From Oscillospiraceae bacterium (GTDB lineage Bacteria; Bacillota; Clostridia; Oscillospirales; Oscillospiraceae): a stretch of DNA of 5,064 nt. Below are positions 1 through 5,064 of the stretch, one piece after another. Within the stretch, counting starts at the first letter, position 1. Each line of letters starts with the position of its first letter. The translations under genes were made by a program, and so were the position numbers. The stretch is from positions 1-5,064 of the forward strand of contig JAFQDY010000103.1 of NCBI GenBank assembly GCA_017399325.1. Direction: 5' to 3'. The notes beneath the pieces are model-generated. The model worked only from the letters and a program-made list of their open reading frames with translations. It was not told the DNA's origin and did not search any database.

Positions 1-50
1 GACTGTTGCTCGCGAGGGCTTGACCGAGCGAAACCTTACAATTTGCCTTT

Positions 51-173
51 GGCAAATTGCAACGAGTCCCTTTCGGCGTGCCATTAAAGTGGGAGAGTCC
101 ATAGAAGAAATTCACATCCCGTATGGGGTGACGGATTTCTTCTATTTTTGTTTCACAGGCAAATTGCAACGAG
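51..173 (+). repeat. Direct repeat pair, 16 bp identical
   Basis: The word ggcaaattgcaacgag is found at 51-66 and again, without mismatch, at 158-173. The first copy's left half is also the right arm of the 39-59 hairpin (caatttgcc / ggcaaattg). The two copies bracket the 101-149 terminator-like hairpin. Function is unknown; a modular intergenic repeat is the simplest reading. Confidence 0.7.
101..149 (+). terminator. Terminator-like hairpin, plus strand
   Basis: An 11-bp perfect stem (atagaagaaat at 101-111 with atttcttctat at 135-145) encloses an inner stem. The inner stem pairs tcac with gtga and ccc with ggg around a gtat loop. On the plus strand the right arm runs straight into a run of five T (145-149). 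The outer stem is A/T-rich and the inner one interrupted, so termination strength is uncertain. No plus-strand gene is seen to its left in this window; it could end a transcript entering from outside, or be part of the repeat element. Confidence 0.45.
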
Positions 174-188
174 ACCTGTTGCGGTGCC

Positions 189-229
189 CGATAAAATCTT
201 CGGGCTTACGCATTTCCTCGATTTTATCG
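189..229. repeat. Inverted repeat, 10 bp arms, 21-nt loop
   Basis: The arm cgataaaatc (189-198) is perfectly complementary to gattttatcg (220-229). Outside these, gcgg (181-184) can pair with ccgc (231-234). A competing short stem, cccga (187-191) with tcggg (200-204), uses part of the left arm, so the two folds exclude each other. Confidence 0.55.
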
Positions 230-324
230 ACCGCTGCCACTCGCTCGCCTCCTTCCTCCCGCCACCGGCGGCAGTCGGCTCGCTCCCCCTTTCGGCGTAC
301 GCGCAGCAATGCTGCCAAAATACT

Positions 325-360
325 AATCAAAATTCAAGATACCAATCACAAATCAAGATA
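325..360 (+). repeat. 17-bp direct repeats, possible operator
   Basis: Two 17-base units (325-341 and 344-360) match at 15 of 17 positions with a period of 19 bases; both end in tcaagata. The second unit abuts the candidate -35 box. Two similar sites about two helical turns apart next to a promoter is the arrangement expected for a regulator binding cooperatively, but the A-rich composition makes chance similarity possible. Confidence 0.35.
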
Positions 361-388
361 TGGACTTATTCCTGCCTTTCGCTATAAT
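361..388 (+). promoter_or_regulatory. Promoter of the XRE-TPR regulator gene
   Basis: A perfect -10 box TATAAT lies at 383-388. A 4-of-6 match to the -35 box (TGGACT, 361-366) lies 16 bases upstream. Transcription would start near 395, leaving a leader of about 35 bases before the start codon at 430. A 10-bp palindrome sits at the expected start point and a direct-repeat pair ends at the -35 box, both possible regulator sites. Confidence 0.6.
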
Positions 389-394
389 GAAGTC

Positions 395-404
395 AGAAGC
401 TTCT
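395..404. promoter_or_regulatory. 10-bp palindrome at the transcription start, possible operator
   Basis: agaagcttct is a perfect palindrome placed at the predicted transcription start, 7 bases after the TATAAT box. A protein bound there would block initiation. Since the gene just downstream encodes an HTH regulator, autoregulation is a reasonable inference, but nothing here proves it. Confidence 0.3.
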
Positions 405-429
405 AATTTTTTGAAAGGGATGAAATAGT

Positions 430-1350
430 ATGACTGTATTCTCCAAGAATTTGAAACGATTGCGTATTGCCAAAAACCTAACGCAGGAACAGGCTGCAGA
501 AGCTTTGGGTATCAGCACACAGACAGTATCTCGTTGGGAATGTAACACCACCTTGCCGGATGTAACCATTCTCCCGAAGATTGCGGCACTGTATTGTGTC
601 ACTATCGATGATCTGTATAAAGAAACCAGTGTCGCCTACGCTAACTACGCTCAGCGGTTATGCAGCGTCTTTGAAAACAGCCACAAACCAGAAGACTTCA
701 TTCGAGCGGATATTGAGTATAAGAAATTACTGAAGTCCGGCGAATACACTACAGAAGACTTGCGACTCTATGGTTTCCTCTATCAAAAAATGATGCAGGT
801 ATGTGTCAAAAAAGCAGAAGAAATTTTTGACCGAGTGATCTTAAAAGGTCCAGCAGAGGCCCCGGAGGTCTACTGGGCAACGCAGCGGCAAAAAATATAT
901 TTTCTTTCCCAGATCGGTCGAAACCAAGAGTGTATCGAAAAATTCCTGCCACTTGTAGAGGCGGACAGCAACGAGTTGCAGGAATGGATATGCCTGATAC
1001 AAGCATATTCCTTTGCTAAAGATTATGATACCGCTTGGAAATGGATAAAAAAGGCAGAAGCAAAACTCCCAGAGAGCGCTATGCTGCACATATACGCCGG
1101 TGATGTGCTACGGGCTACTAAACGCTACGACGAAGCGTTCCCGCATTGGGCGCGGGCATTGGAAATGGAGCCCGATTGGACGGCGGCGGCGTGGTCTATG
1201 GCTTCCTGCTATGAGGAACTGGGAAACTACGCCAAAGCATATGAGATTTATAGTCAGATTGCGGGCAATCTAAAAATCCAAGGATTTGATGCAGAAGTGG
1301 ACTTGCCCCGCTCACGGGCAAATAAGTGCAGGGAGAAAATCTCCCAGTAA
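430..1350 (+). CDS. XRE-family HTH regulator with C-terminal TPR-like repeats
   Basis: This is a 306-residue cytoplasmic DNA-binding protein. Residues 5-65 form a Cro/CI (XRE)-type HTH: LTQEQAAEALGI supplies the positioning helix and STQTVSRWE the recognition helix, followed by the usual LPDVTILPKIAALY and DLY segments. The rest is all-helical. TPR-like units are clearest near residues 183-215, 216-249 and 250-283, for example the DEAFPHWARALEMEPDW and ELGNYAKAYEIY segments. No membrane segment or signal peptide is seen. The start is supported by an aaaggga ribosome site (414-420), 9 bases upstream. HTH-TPR proteins in Firmicutes often sense a peptide or protein partner through the repeats, but no partner gene is visible here, so ligand and targets are unknown. 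The gene is convergent with metY and looks more AT-rich than its neighbours, which hints at separate ancestry. I am sure of the family, not of the role. Confidence 0.9.
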   Translation: MTVFSKNLKRLRIAKNLTQEQAAEALGISTQTVSRWECNTTLPDVTILPKIAALYCVTIDDLYKETSVAYANYAQRLCSVFENSHKPEDFIRADIEYKKLLKSGEYTTEDLRLYGFLYQKMMQVCVKKAEEIFDRVILKGPAEAPEVYWATQRQKIYFLSQIGRNQECIEKFLPLVEADSNELQEWICLIQAYSFAKDYDTAWKWIKKAEAKLPESAMLHIYAGDVLRATKRYDEAFPHWARALEMEPDWTAAAWSMASCYEELGNYAKAYEIYSQIAGNLKIQGFDAEVDLPRSRANKCREKISQ

Positions 1351-1405
1351 ATCCCCCGGTCACCGCTATGCGGCGACCGCCCCCTTTACACAAGGGAGCC
1401 TTTAT
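1351..1405. repeat. Palindromic intergenic repeat (dispersed-repeat type)
   Basis: Directly after the regulator's stop codon lies a C/G-rich element with two consecutive hairpins. The first pairs cggtc-a-ccgc (1357-1366) with gcgg-c-gaccg (1370-1379) around tat. The second pairs ccctt (1382-1386) with aaggg (1392-1396) around tacac. From memory, elements of this build (a gtcgc..gcgac-like stem next to a ccctt...aaggg stem) are scattered through many gut Clostridia genomes; this could not be checked here. It may be a REP/MITE-like repeat with no role for either neighbour. Confidence 0.5.
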
Positions 1406-1411
1406 ATTATA

Positions 1412-1439
1412 AAAGCCACCCGCGTTTGCGGGTGGCTTT
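1412..1439. terminator. Bidirectional terminator between regulator and metY
   Basis: A perfect 12-bp stem (aaagccacccgc 1412-1423, gcgggtggcttt 1428-1439) closes a gttt loop. The A-rich left flank and T-rich right end give short U-tracts in both directions: ggctttcac on plus, ggcttttataat on minus. It lies 61 bases after the regulator's stop and 10 bases after the metY stop on the other strand, so it probably ends both convergent transcripts. The minus-strand reading is the stronger one. Confidence 0.85.
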
Positions 1440-1449
1440 CACTATTCAC

Positions 1450-2736
1450 TTACACCTTCTCAATCGCCTGCTTCAAATCGGCAATCAAGTCTTCCACATT
1501 TTCAAGGCCGCAACTGAGGCGGATCAAGTCGGCGCCCACGCCGGCGGCTTCCAGTTGCTCGTCGGTCATCTGACGGTGGGTGGCAGATGCCGGGTGCAGG
1601 CAGCAGGTACGGGAATCTGCCACATGGGTCTCGATAGAACCCAGTTGCAGGTGCTTCATAAATGTTTCCGCTGCTTTTCTTCCGCCCTTCAGGCCAAAGG
1701 AAATGACGCCGCGAGAGCCGTTGGGCAGGTACTTCTGAGCCACATTGTAGTACTTGTCGCTCTTCAGGCCGCAGTACTTGACCCAAGCAACTTTCTCGTT
1801 GCTCTCCAAGAATTCTGCAATGGTCTGGGCGTTGGCGCAGTGCTGCTTCATTCTGAAAGGCAGGCTTTCCAGACCCAGATTCAGATAAAATGCACTCTGG
1901 GGAGATTGGATAGAACCCAGATCCCGCATCAGTTGGGCGGTGCACTTGGTGATAAATGCGCCCTCCAAGCCAAAACGCTCGGTATAGGTGACACCATGGT
2001 AACTGTCGTCGGGGGTGCACAGGCCGGGAAACTTGTCCGGGTACTTTGTCCAGTCGAATTTGCCGCTGTCCACAATGCAGCCGCCTACGGCAACGCCGTG
2101 GCCGTCCATATACTTGGTGGTGGAATGGGTGACGATGTCTGCGCCCCATTCAATCGGGCGGCAGTTCACAGGCGTGGGGAAAGTATTGTCGATAATCAGG
2201 GGCAGGCCGTTGTCGTGAGCCGCCTTGGCAAACACCTCAATATCCAGCACGTTTAAGGCGGGGTTCGCGATAGTCTCGCCAAACACCAGTTTGGTATTGG
2301 GGCGAATGGCCGCGCAAATTTCTTCGTAAGTTGCATCGGGGCTGACAAAGGTGGCGTCGATACCCATCCGTTTCATAGTCACGGAAATCAAATTGAATGT
2401 GCCGCCATAAATGGCAGAAGAAGACACGATATGGTCGCCGCAGGACGCAATGTTGAACATGGCGTAGAAGTTTGCCGCCTGACCGGAACCGGTGAGCATA
2501 GCGGCGGTGCCGCCTTCCAATGCGGCAATTTTTGCCGCCACCATATCACAGGTGGGGTTCTGCAGACGGGAGTAGAAGTAACCGGAAGCCTCCAGGTCAA
2601 AAAGTTTGCCCATATCTTCCGATGTGGCATATTTGAATGTGGTGCTTTGCACGATGGGCATCTGCCGGGGTTCGCCGTTTTGGGGGGCATAGCCGGCCTG
2701 AATGCAAAGGGTTTCTGTACGCAGTTTCTGATCCAT
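1450..2736 (-). CDS. metY: O-acetylhomoserine sulfhydrylase (O-acetylhomoserine aminocarboxypropyltransferase)
   Basis: This cytoplasmic PLP enzyme of the Cys/Met metabolism family makes L-homocysteine (and acetate) from O-acetyl-L-homoserine and sulfide, the direct sulfhydrylation route to methionine. Its 428 residues are the full usual length for MetY, longer than typical MetB/MetC (about 380-400). Landmarks are YFYSRLQNPT (53-62), with Tyr55 and Arg57 for the PLP phosphate, and SGQAA (84-88). Others are Tyr110 of IYGGT, Asp183 of IIDNTFPTP for the pyridine nitrogen, and Lys208 of STTKYMDGHG as the Schiff-base lysine. The C-terminal RLSCGLEN (from Arg406) binds the substrate carboxylate. 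The insertion around FPGLCTPDDSYHGVTY is typical of MetY rather than MetB. A ribosome site GAGGTG (2742-2747 on the minus strand) lies 5 bases before the ATG. The aldolase gene is 61 bases upstream with no terminator between, so co-transcription is likely. No SAM or T-box leader fits in the gap. A side activity as cysteine synthase is possible. Confidence 0.95.
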   Translation of the reverse strand: MDQKLRTETLCIQAGYAPQNGEPRQMPIVQSTTFKYATSEDMGKLFDLEASGYFYSRLQNPTCDMVAAKIAALEGGTAAMLTGSGQAANFYAMFNIASCGDHIVSSSAIYGGTFNLISVTMKRMGIDATFVSPDATYEEICAAIRPNTKLVFGETIANPALNVLDIEVFAKAAHDNGLPLIIDNTFPTPVNCRPIEWGADIVTHSTTKYMDGHGVAVGGCIVDSGKFDWTKYPDKFPGLCTPDDSYHGVTYTERFGLEGAFITKCTAQLMRDLGSIQSPQSAFYLNLGLESLPFRMKQHCANAQTIAEFLESNEKVAWVKYCGLKSDKYYNVAQKYLPNGSRGVISFGLKGGRKAAETFMKHLQLGSIETHVADSRTCCLHPASATHRQMTDEQLEAAGVGADLIRLSCGLENVEDLIADLKQAIEKV

Positions 2737-2797
2737 AAAATCACCTCAAAAAGTAGATAGGGTTATTGTAATATCCCAGCCTGCATTTGTCAAATGT

Positions 2798-3838
2798 TTA
2801 TAATTGGTCGATAATCTCAAGCAGTTTTTCCACATTTTGGGTGGTGGTTGCCCAAGATGTCGCCAAGCGGATCACCGTATGGCTATCATCCGGCTTTTCC
2901 CAAAAACTGACCGTTACTTTTTCTTCCAGTTTTGCGCGCATAGCGTCTGTCAAGCGCACGAACACCTGATTGGTAGGAGAACCGTAGCACAGTTCCAGAC
3001 CCTTCTCCTGCAGTTTTTGCCGGATCTTATCCGCAAGGCCGACAGCGCTGCGGCCGATCTCAAAATACAGGTCATCGGTAAACAGAGTGTCAAACTGGAT
3101 GCCCATAACCCGGCCCTTGGCCATCAGCGCGCCGTGTTGTTTCATCAGTGTGAAGAAATGCGGAATGATGCCGGGTTTGGGGATCACGACACCCTCACCC
3201 AAAAGGGCGCCGCATTTGGTGCCGCCGATATAAAACACATCGCAGAGACGGGCCATATCCGGCAGCGTAACATCATTGCTGGGGCAAGACAGGGCGTAGG
3301 CTAGCCGGGCGCCGTCTGCATACAGGTACAGATCGTAGGCTTTACAGACGGCAGAAATTGATTCCAGTTCGGATAAAGAATAGAGTGTGCCGCTTTCCGT
3401 TGGCTGGGAGATATAGACCATACCGGGCATAACCATATGGTCGCGATTGTCGTCTTCGTAGTACTTTTTCGCGGTCTTTTCCACATCTTCGGCGGTCAGT
3501 TTGCCGTTATGCTCCGGCACACAGAAGATCTTATGGCCGCCGTTTTCAATGGCGCCGGCCTCGTGGCCTTCGATATGGCCGGTCACCGCTGCGATCACGC
3601 CCTGATAGGGGCGCAGCAGATAATTGATGATCATTGCGTTTGTCTGGGTGCCGCCGGGCAGGAAATAGACTTCTGCATTAGGCGCATCGCAGGCGACCCG
3701 AATCTTCGCACGGGCGGATTCGCAGAATGCATCTGTGCCGTAACCGGGGGTTTTCAGCAGGTTGGTTTCAATCAGTTTGTCAAGAATTTTCGGGTGCGCG
3801 CCCTCCATATAATCGGAGGCAAAAAACAGTTTTTCCAT
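2798..3838 (-). CDS. ltaE: Low-specificity L-threonine aldolase (beta-eliminating lyase family)
   Basis: This is a PLP-dependent, cytoplasmic fold-type I enzyme that cleaves L-threonine or L-allo-threonine to glycine and acetaldehyde. Its 346 residues match the family. Landmarks are the N-terminal FASDYMEGAHPKIL, PGGTQTNAMI (61-70) for phosphate binding and TGHIEGHEAGAIE, with His88 likely stacking on the cofactor. Also present are YADGARLA (173-180; Asp175 binds the pyridine nitrogen), GGTKCGALLGEG with Schiff-base Lys208, and a C-terminal IRLATSWAT with a likely carboxylate-binding arginine (324). A longer in-frame start at 3904 is possible but unlikely, since it would precede the promoter and overlap a terminator. 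The ATG at 3836-3838 has an excellent AAGGAG site. The gene heads a probable two-gene unit with metY. Exact substrate preference, including other beta-hydroxy amino acids, cannot be read from sequence; the symbol is by family. Confidence 0.9.
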   Translation of the reverse strand: MEKLFFASDYMEGAHPKILDKLIETNLLKTPGYGTDAFCESARAKIRVACDAPNAEVYFLPGGTQTNAMIINYLLRPYQGVIAAVTGHIEGHEAGAIENGGHKIFCVPEHNGKLTAEDVEKTAKKYYEDDNRDHMVMPGMVYISQPTESGTLYSLSELESISAVCKAYDLYLYADGARLAYALSCPSNDVTLPDMARLCDVFYIGGTKCGALLGEGVVIPKPGIIPHFFTLMKQHGALMAKGRVMGIQFDTLFTDDLYFEIGRSAVGLADKIRQKLQEKGLELCYGSPTNQVFVRLTDAMRAKLEEKVTVSFWEKPDDSHTVIRLATSWATTTQNVEKLLEIIDQL

Positions 3839-3844
3839 ATTGGT

Positions 3845-3850
3845 CTCCTT
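3845..3850 (-). promoter_or_regulatory. Ribosome binding site fixing the aldolase start
   Basis: On the minus strand AAGGAG lies 6 bases before the ATG at 3838. A second, weaker AAAAGGAG lies just upstream (about 3852-3859). The site selects the 346-residue protein rather than an in-frame extension of 22 residues starting at 3904. Confidence 0.85.
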
Positions 3851-3868
3851 ACTCCTTTTGTTTCCACA

Positions 3869-3897
3869 AGTATAGCACAGTTGCGACAATGAAACAA
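3869..3897 (-). promoter_or_regulatory. Extended -10 promoter of the aldolase-metY unit
   Basis: Read on the minus strand, a -10 box TATACT (3869-3874) is preceded by TGC, giving an extended -10 motif. A weak -35 box TTGTTT (3892-3897) lies 17 bases upstream. Transcription would start near 3862, leaving a leader of about 24 bases, too short for a riboswitch. A consensus TTGACA at 3899-3904 is 24 bases from the -10, too far for normal use. The sequence alone shows no operator. Confidence 0.6.
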
Positions 3898-3905
3898 GTG
3901 TCAAA

Positions 3906-3937
3906 AAAAGCGATGCGTCATAAGACGCATCGCTTTT
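3906..3937 (-). terminator. Terminator of the GH2 gene
   Basis: A perfect 11-bp stem (3909-3919 with 3924-3934, loop ataa) can be extended by three A-T pairs. On the minus strand it is followed by a run of seven T in total, the classic intrinsic terminator form. It starts 5 bases after the GH2 stop codon and insulates the aldolase promoter just downstream. The opposite strand also has a T-rich end but has no gene to terminate. Confidence 0.9.
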
Positions 3938-3942
3938 CCTTA

Positions 3943-5064
3943 TTATTTCTTGGGTGCTTTGATCTTGTTCAGTTTTTTGTTCAGAGCAAGCAGTTCTTCC
4001 TTGGTGAAGTTGGCATCCATAAAGCCGCCCATCATACTCAGCAGGCGCAAGACTGTGAAGCCACCCATCATACTCATCATCTCAGGCGTGACCTCGAAGC
4101 CGGCAACTTTCTGCTTTTCGCCGCCCTTCTTCTTGCCGCCCATGATCTTTGCAAACAAGCGCATAAACAGCAACTTGCCGCGGAAGGTGGAGAGCACCTC
4201 GCTCATCTTGGAATTTAGGGACAGTTTGCCTTCCTTTTCCTGGATGTCGAACCAGTTGAGGATCGCGCCGGCTTCCACAAGGCGGTAATCCTCGTTGAAT
4301 GTATCGACTTTGCGAATGAAACTTTCGTCCTTGTACTGGCCTGCTACGGCTTCCAGTTTGGTTTCGCCGGCATTGGGAACATCAAAGTAGAAGAAGTGGT
4401 CAGATGCTTCCTTTACGCCCAGGCTCTCACCATTGGCAAACAGTTCCACGGCAGGCTGGTTGGAATAAACGGTCACCTTGGTTACATCCTCAACGCGGTC
4501 TACATAGCGCTTGCCGCACAGGTGTACGAAAGGCTCGTCGGACAGCCACGCCTTGTAGGCATAGAAAGAGTCCTTCTTATACTTGCGGTCGAAGGTCACC
4601 AGGCCCTTGTGGTTCTGGCCGTTTTCGCCGCCTTCTGCGCGGGCGTCAGCGCCAAAGTCGAACATATTCCACACGTGGGTCGCCCACATATACTGACGGG
4701 TGAACAGCTGCTTGATCAGTTCCTCGTGGTAGTAGGCCTGATATTCCTCGGTGTAGTCGCCCTGGCGGGGGTCGGAGGTGTGCCAGTTCAGCGCCTCACA
4801 GCCGTATTCGGAGCAGCCGATGGGAATGTTGGGATGGGTGGCGTGGAACTTGTCGAACCAAGGGCCGTTCATAGAGGTCTCGCCGCCGTACCAGCCGAAA
4901 TAGTGGTTATAGGAAACTACATCGGGGATCTGCAGGTAAGGATCGTCCATCTTGCACATAGAAACGGCTGCGATGGTAGTCAGTCTGGTCTTATCCATCT
5001 CGTGGCACAGGTCGTTGAGGATACGGTGATTTTCCAGCAGGTCCTCGGTGCTGCCGCCGATGGA
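3943..5064 (-). CDS. GH2 beta-galactosidase-like enzyme, C-terminal part (5' end outside window)
   Basis: The frame stays open to the right edge, so these 373 residues are the C-terminal part of a larger protein (typical members have roughly 800 or more). The methionine codon at 4996-4998 is internal, not the start. The first residues (SIGGSTEDLL) look like the stretch just after the acid/base Asn-Glu of the GH2 TIM barrel, which would lie just outside. NIPIGCSEYGCEAL carries the expected nucleophile glutamate (codon 4807-4809). THVWNMFDFGADARAEGG and NHKGLVTFDRKYKKDSFYAYKAWLS are typical barrel-end motifs. An Ig-like beta domain follows, of the kind found after GH2 barrels (VTVYSNQPAVELFANGESLG). 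Last comes a tail of about 115 residues with a lysine/glycine linker, a Met-rich segment and FTKEELLALNKKLNKIKAPKK. No signal peptide can be judged. The likely role is hydrolysis of beta-galactosides or related beta-glycosides; the exact sugar is not readable. Confidence 0.92.
   Translation of the reverse strand, partial: SIGGSTEDLLENHRILNDLCHEMDKTRLTTIAAVSMCKMDDPYLQIPDVVSYNHYFGWYGGETSMNGPWFDKFHATHPNIPIGCSEYGCEALNWHTSDPRQGDYTEEYQAYYHEELIKQLFTRQYMWATHVWNMFDFGADARAEGGENGQNHKGLVTFDRKYKKDSFYAYKAWLSDEPFVHLCGKRYVDRVEDVTKVTVYSNQPAVELFANGESLGVKEASDHFFYFDVPNAGETKLEAVAGQYKDESFIRKVDTFNEDYRLVEAGAILNWFDIQEKEGKLSLNSKMSEVLSTFRGKLLFMRLFAKIMGGKKKGGEKQKVAGFEVTPEMMSMMGGFTVLRLLSMMGGFMDANFTKEELLALNKKLNKIKAPKK
4022..4076 (-). 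repeat. Tandem-like 12-codon duplication in the GH2 tail
   Basis: Two 19-base segments (4022-4040 and 4058-4076) match at 18 of 19 positions, offset by 36 bases, exactly 12 codons. They encode two copies of the peptide SMMGGF in the Met-rich tail (SMMGGFTVLRLL then SMMGGFMDANF). Near-identity at the DNA level, including third positions, suggests a fairly recent internal duplication or strong codon constraint. Confidence 0.7.

Larger units (their letters stand above)
1..382. other. Non-coding, inverted-repeat-rich intergenic region
   Basis: I see no believable gene in this stretch. Open frames here are short or overlap the promoter of the next gene, have odd composition (Arg/Ser/Pro-rich or Cys/His-rich) and lack ribosome binding sites. 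What it does hold is structure. There is a perfect 9-bp stem at 39-47/51-59 and a larger hairpin at 101-145. A 10-bp inverted repeat lies at 189-198/220-229, and a small stem, gcagc-aat-gctgc, lies near 305-317. Two words occur twice: a 16-mer at 51-66 and 158-173, and a 12-mer (ccctttcggcgt) at 68-79 and 287-298. This looks like a dispersed non-coding repeat or a stack of such repeats, though a structured RNA cannot be excluded. The left end may include the tail of something that starts outside the window. Confidence 0.6.

Noticed and set aside
142..387. Short open frames of 62 and 79 residues in the G/C-rich repeat part
   Set aside because: They lie in palindromic DNA, overlap one another on both strands and have no start signals or family features; they look like translations of a repeat.
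20..406. A 128-residue plus-strand open frame before the regulator
   Set aside because: No ribosome binding site, composition rich in Arg/Ser with no recognisable motif, and it runs through hairpins, the TATAAT box and the palindrome of the next gene's promoter.
1331..1345. A gggaga/tctccc hairpin at the end of the regulator gene as a terminator
   Set aside because: It lies inside the coding sequence, has no T-run after it, and a much stronger terminator follows at 1412-1439.
1426..2256. A 276-residue open frame on the plus strand opposite metY
   Set aside because: It lies antisense to a clearly conserved full-length PLP enzyme and begins in the terminator region. No start signal or motif supports it; long antisense frames are common opposite G/C-rich third positions.
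2737..2797. A possible terminator or riboswitch between the aldolase and metY
   Set aside because: The only stem (ggg...ccc around 2760-2777) is short and mismatched with no following T-run, and 61 bases are too few for a SAM or T-box leader.
2804..3892. Plus-strand frames of 166 and 151 residues opposite the aldolase
   Set aside because: They are antisense to conserved aldolase motifs, and the residues they encode show no family resemblance.
3839..3904. A 22-residue N-terminal extension of the aldolase
   Set aside because: It would start upstream of the -10 box and inside the region next to the GH2 terminator. The ATG at 3838 has a near-perfect ribosome site and begins at the family's normal N-terminus.
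4996..4998. The ATG at 4998 as the true start of the GH2 gene
   Set aside because: The frame stays open upstream to the window edge with sequence that fits the GH2 barrel, and there is no ribosome site, so this methionine is internal.

Overview
The window looks like chromosomal DNA of a gut-type Clostridia, probably Oscillospiraceae/Ruminococcaceae or a relative. This is inferred from three things: the flavour of the glycoside hydrolase family 2 (GH2) protein with its methionine-rich C-terminal tail, the AGGAG-type ribosome binding sites, and a G/C-rich palindromic intergenic repeat of a kind I associate with those genomes. No rRNA, tRNA, CRISPR array, transposase or phage gene is visible.

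Layout, left to right. Positions 1-429 carry no convincing gene. This stretch is dense in inverted repeats and short duplicated words, includes a terminator-like hairpin at 101-149, and ends with a promoter and a possible operator. A plus-strand gene at 430-1350 encodes a 306-residue DNA-binding regulator: an XRE-type helix-turn-helix (HTH) followed by helical TPR-like repeats. Then comes a short palindromic intergenic element (about 1351-1405) and a strong bidirectional terminator (1412-1439). The terminator is shared with the convergent minus-strand gene at 1450-2736, an O-acetylhomoserine sulfhydrylase (MetY type). Upstream of it on the same strand, 61 bases away with no clear terminator between, is a low-specificity threonine aldolase (2798-3838). 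It has its own extended -10 promoter at about 3869-3897. Right behind that promoter sits the terminator (3906-3937) of the last minus-strand gene. That gene is the C-terminal part of a GH2 beta-galactosidase-like enzyme, whose 5' part lies beyond the right edge.

How the genes work together. The two PLP enzymes form a likely small amino-acid operon, aldolase first and sulfhydrylase second. One interconverts threonine and glycine; the other makes homocysteine from O-acetylhomoserine, so both touch the homoserine branch of the aspartate family. The GH2 enzyme is a separate carbohydrate-degradation unit. The XRE-TPR regulator is convergent with the operon and has no obvious partner here. Its flanking repeat-rich DNA suggests a more mobile or accessory locus.

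I do not see a clearly novel multi-gene system. The parts most worth a second look are the unusual Met-rich tail of the GH2 protein with its 12-codon internal duplication, the repeat-built region at 1-330, and the candidate operators in front of the regulator.
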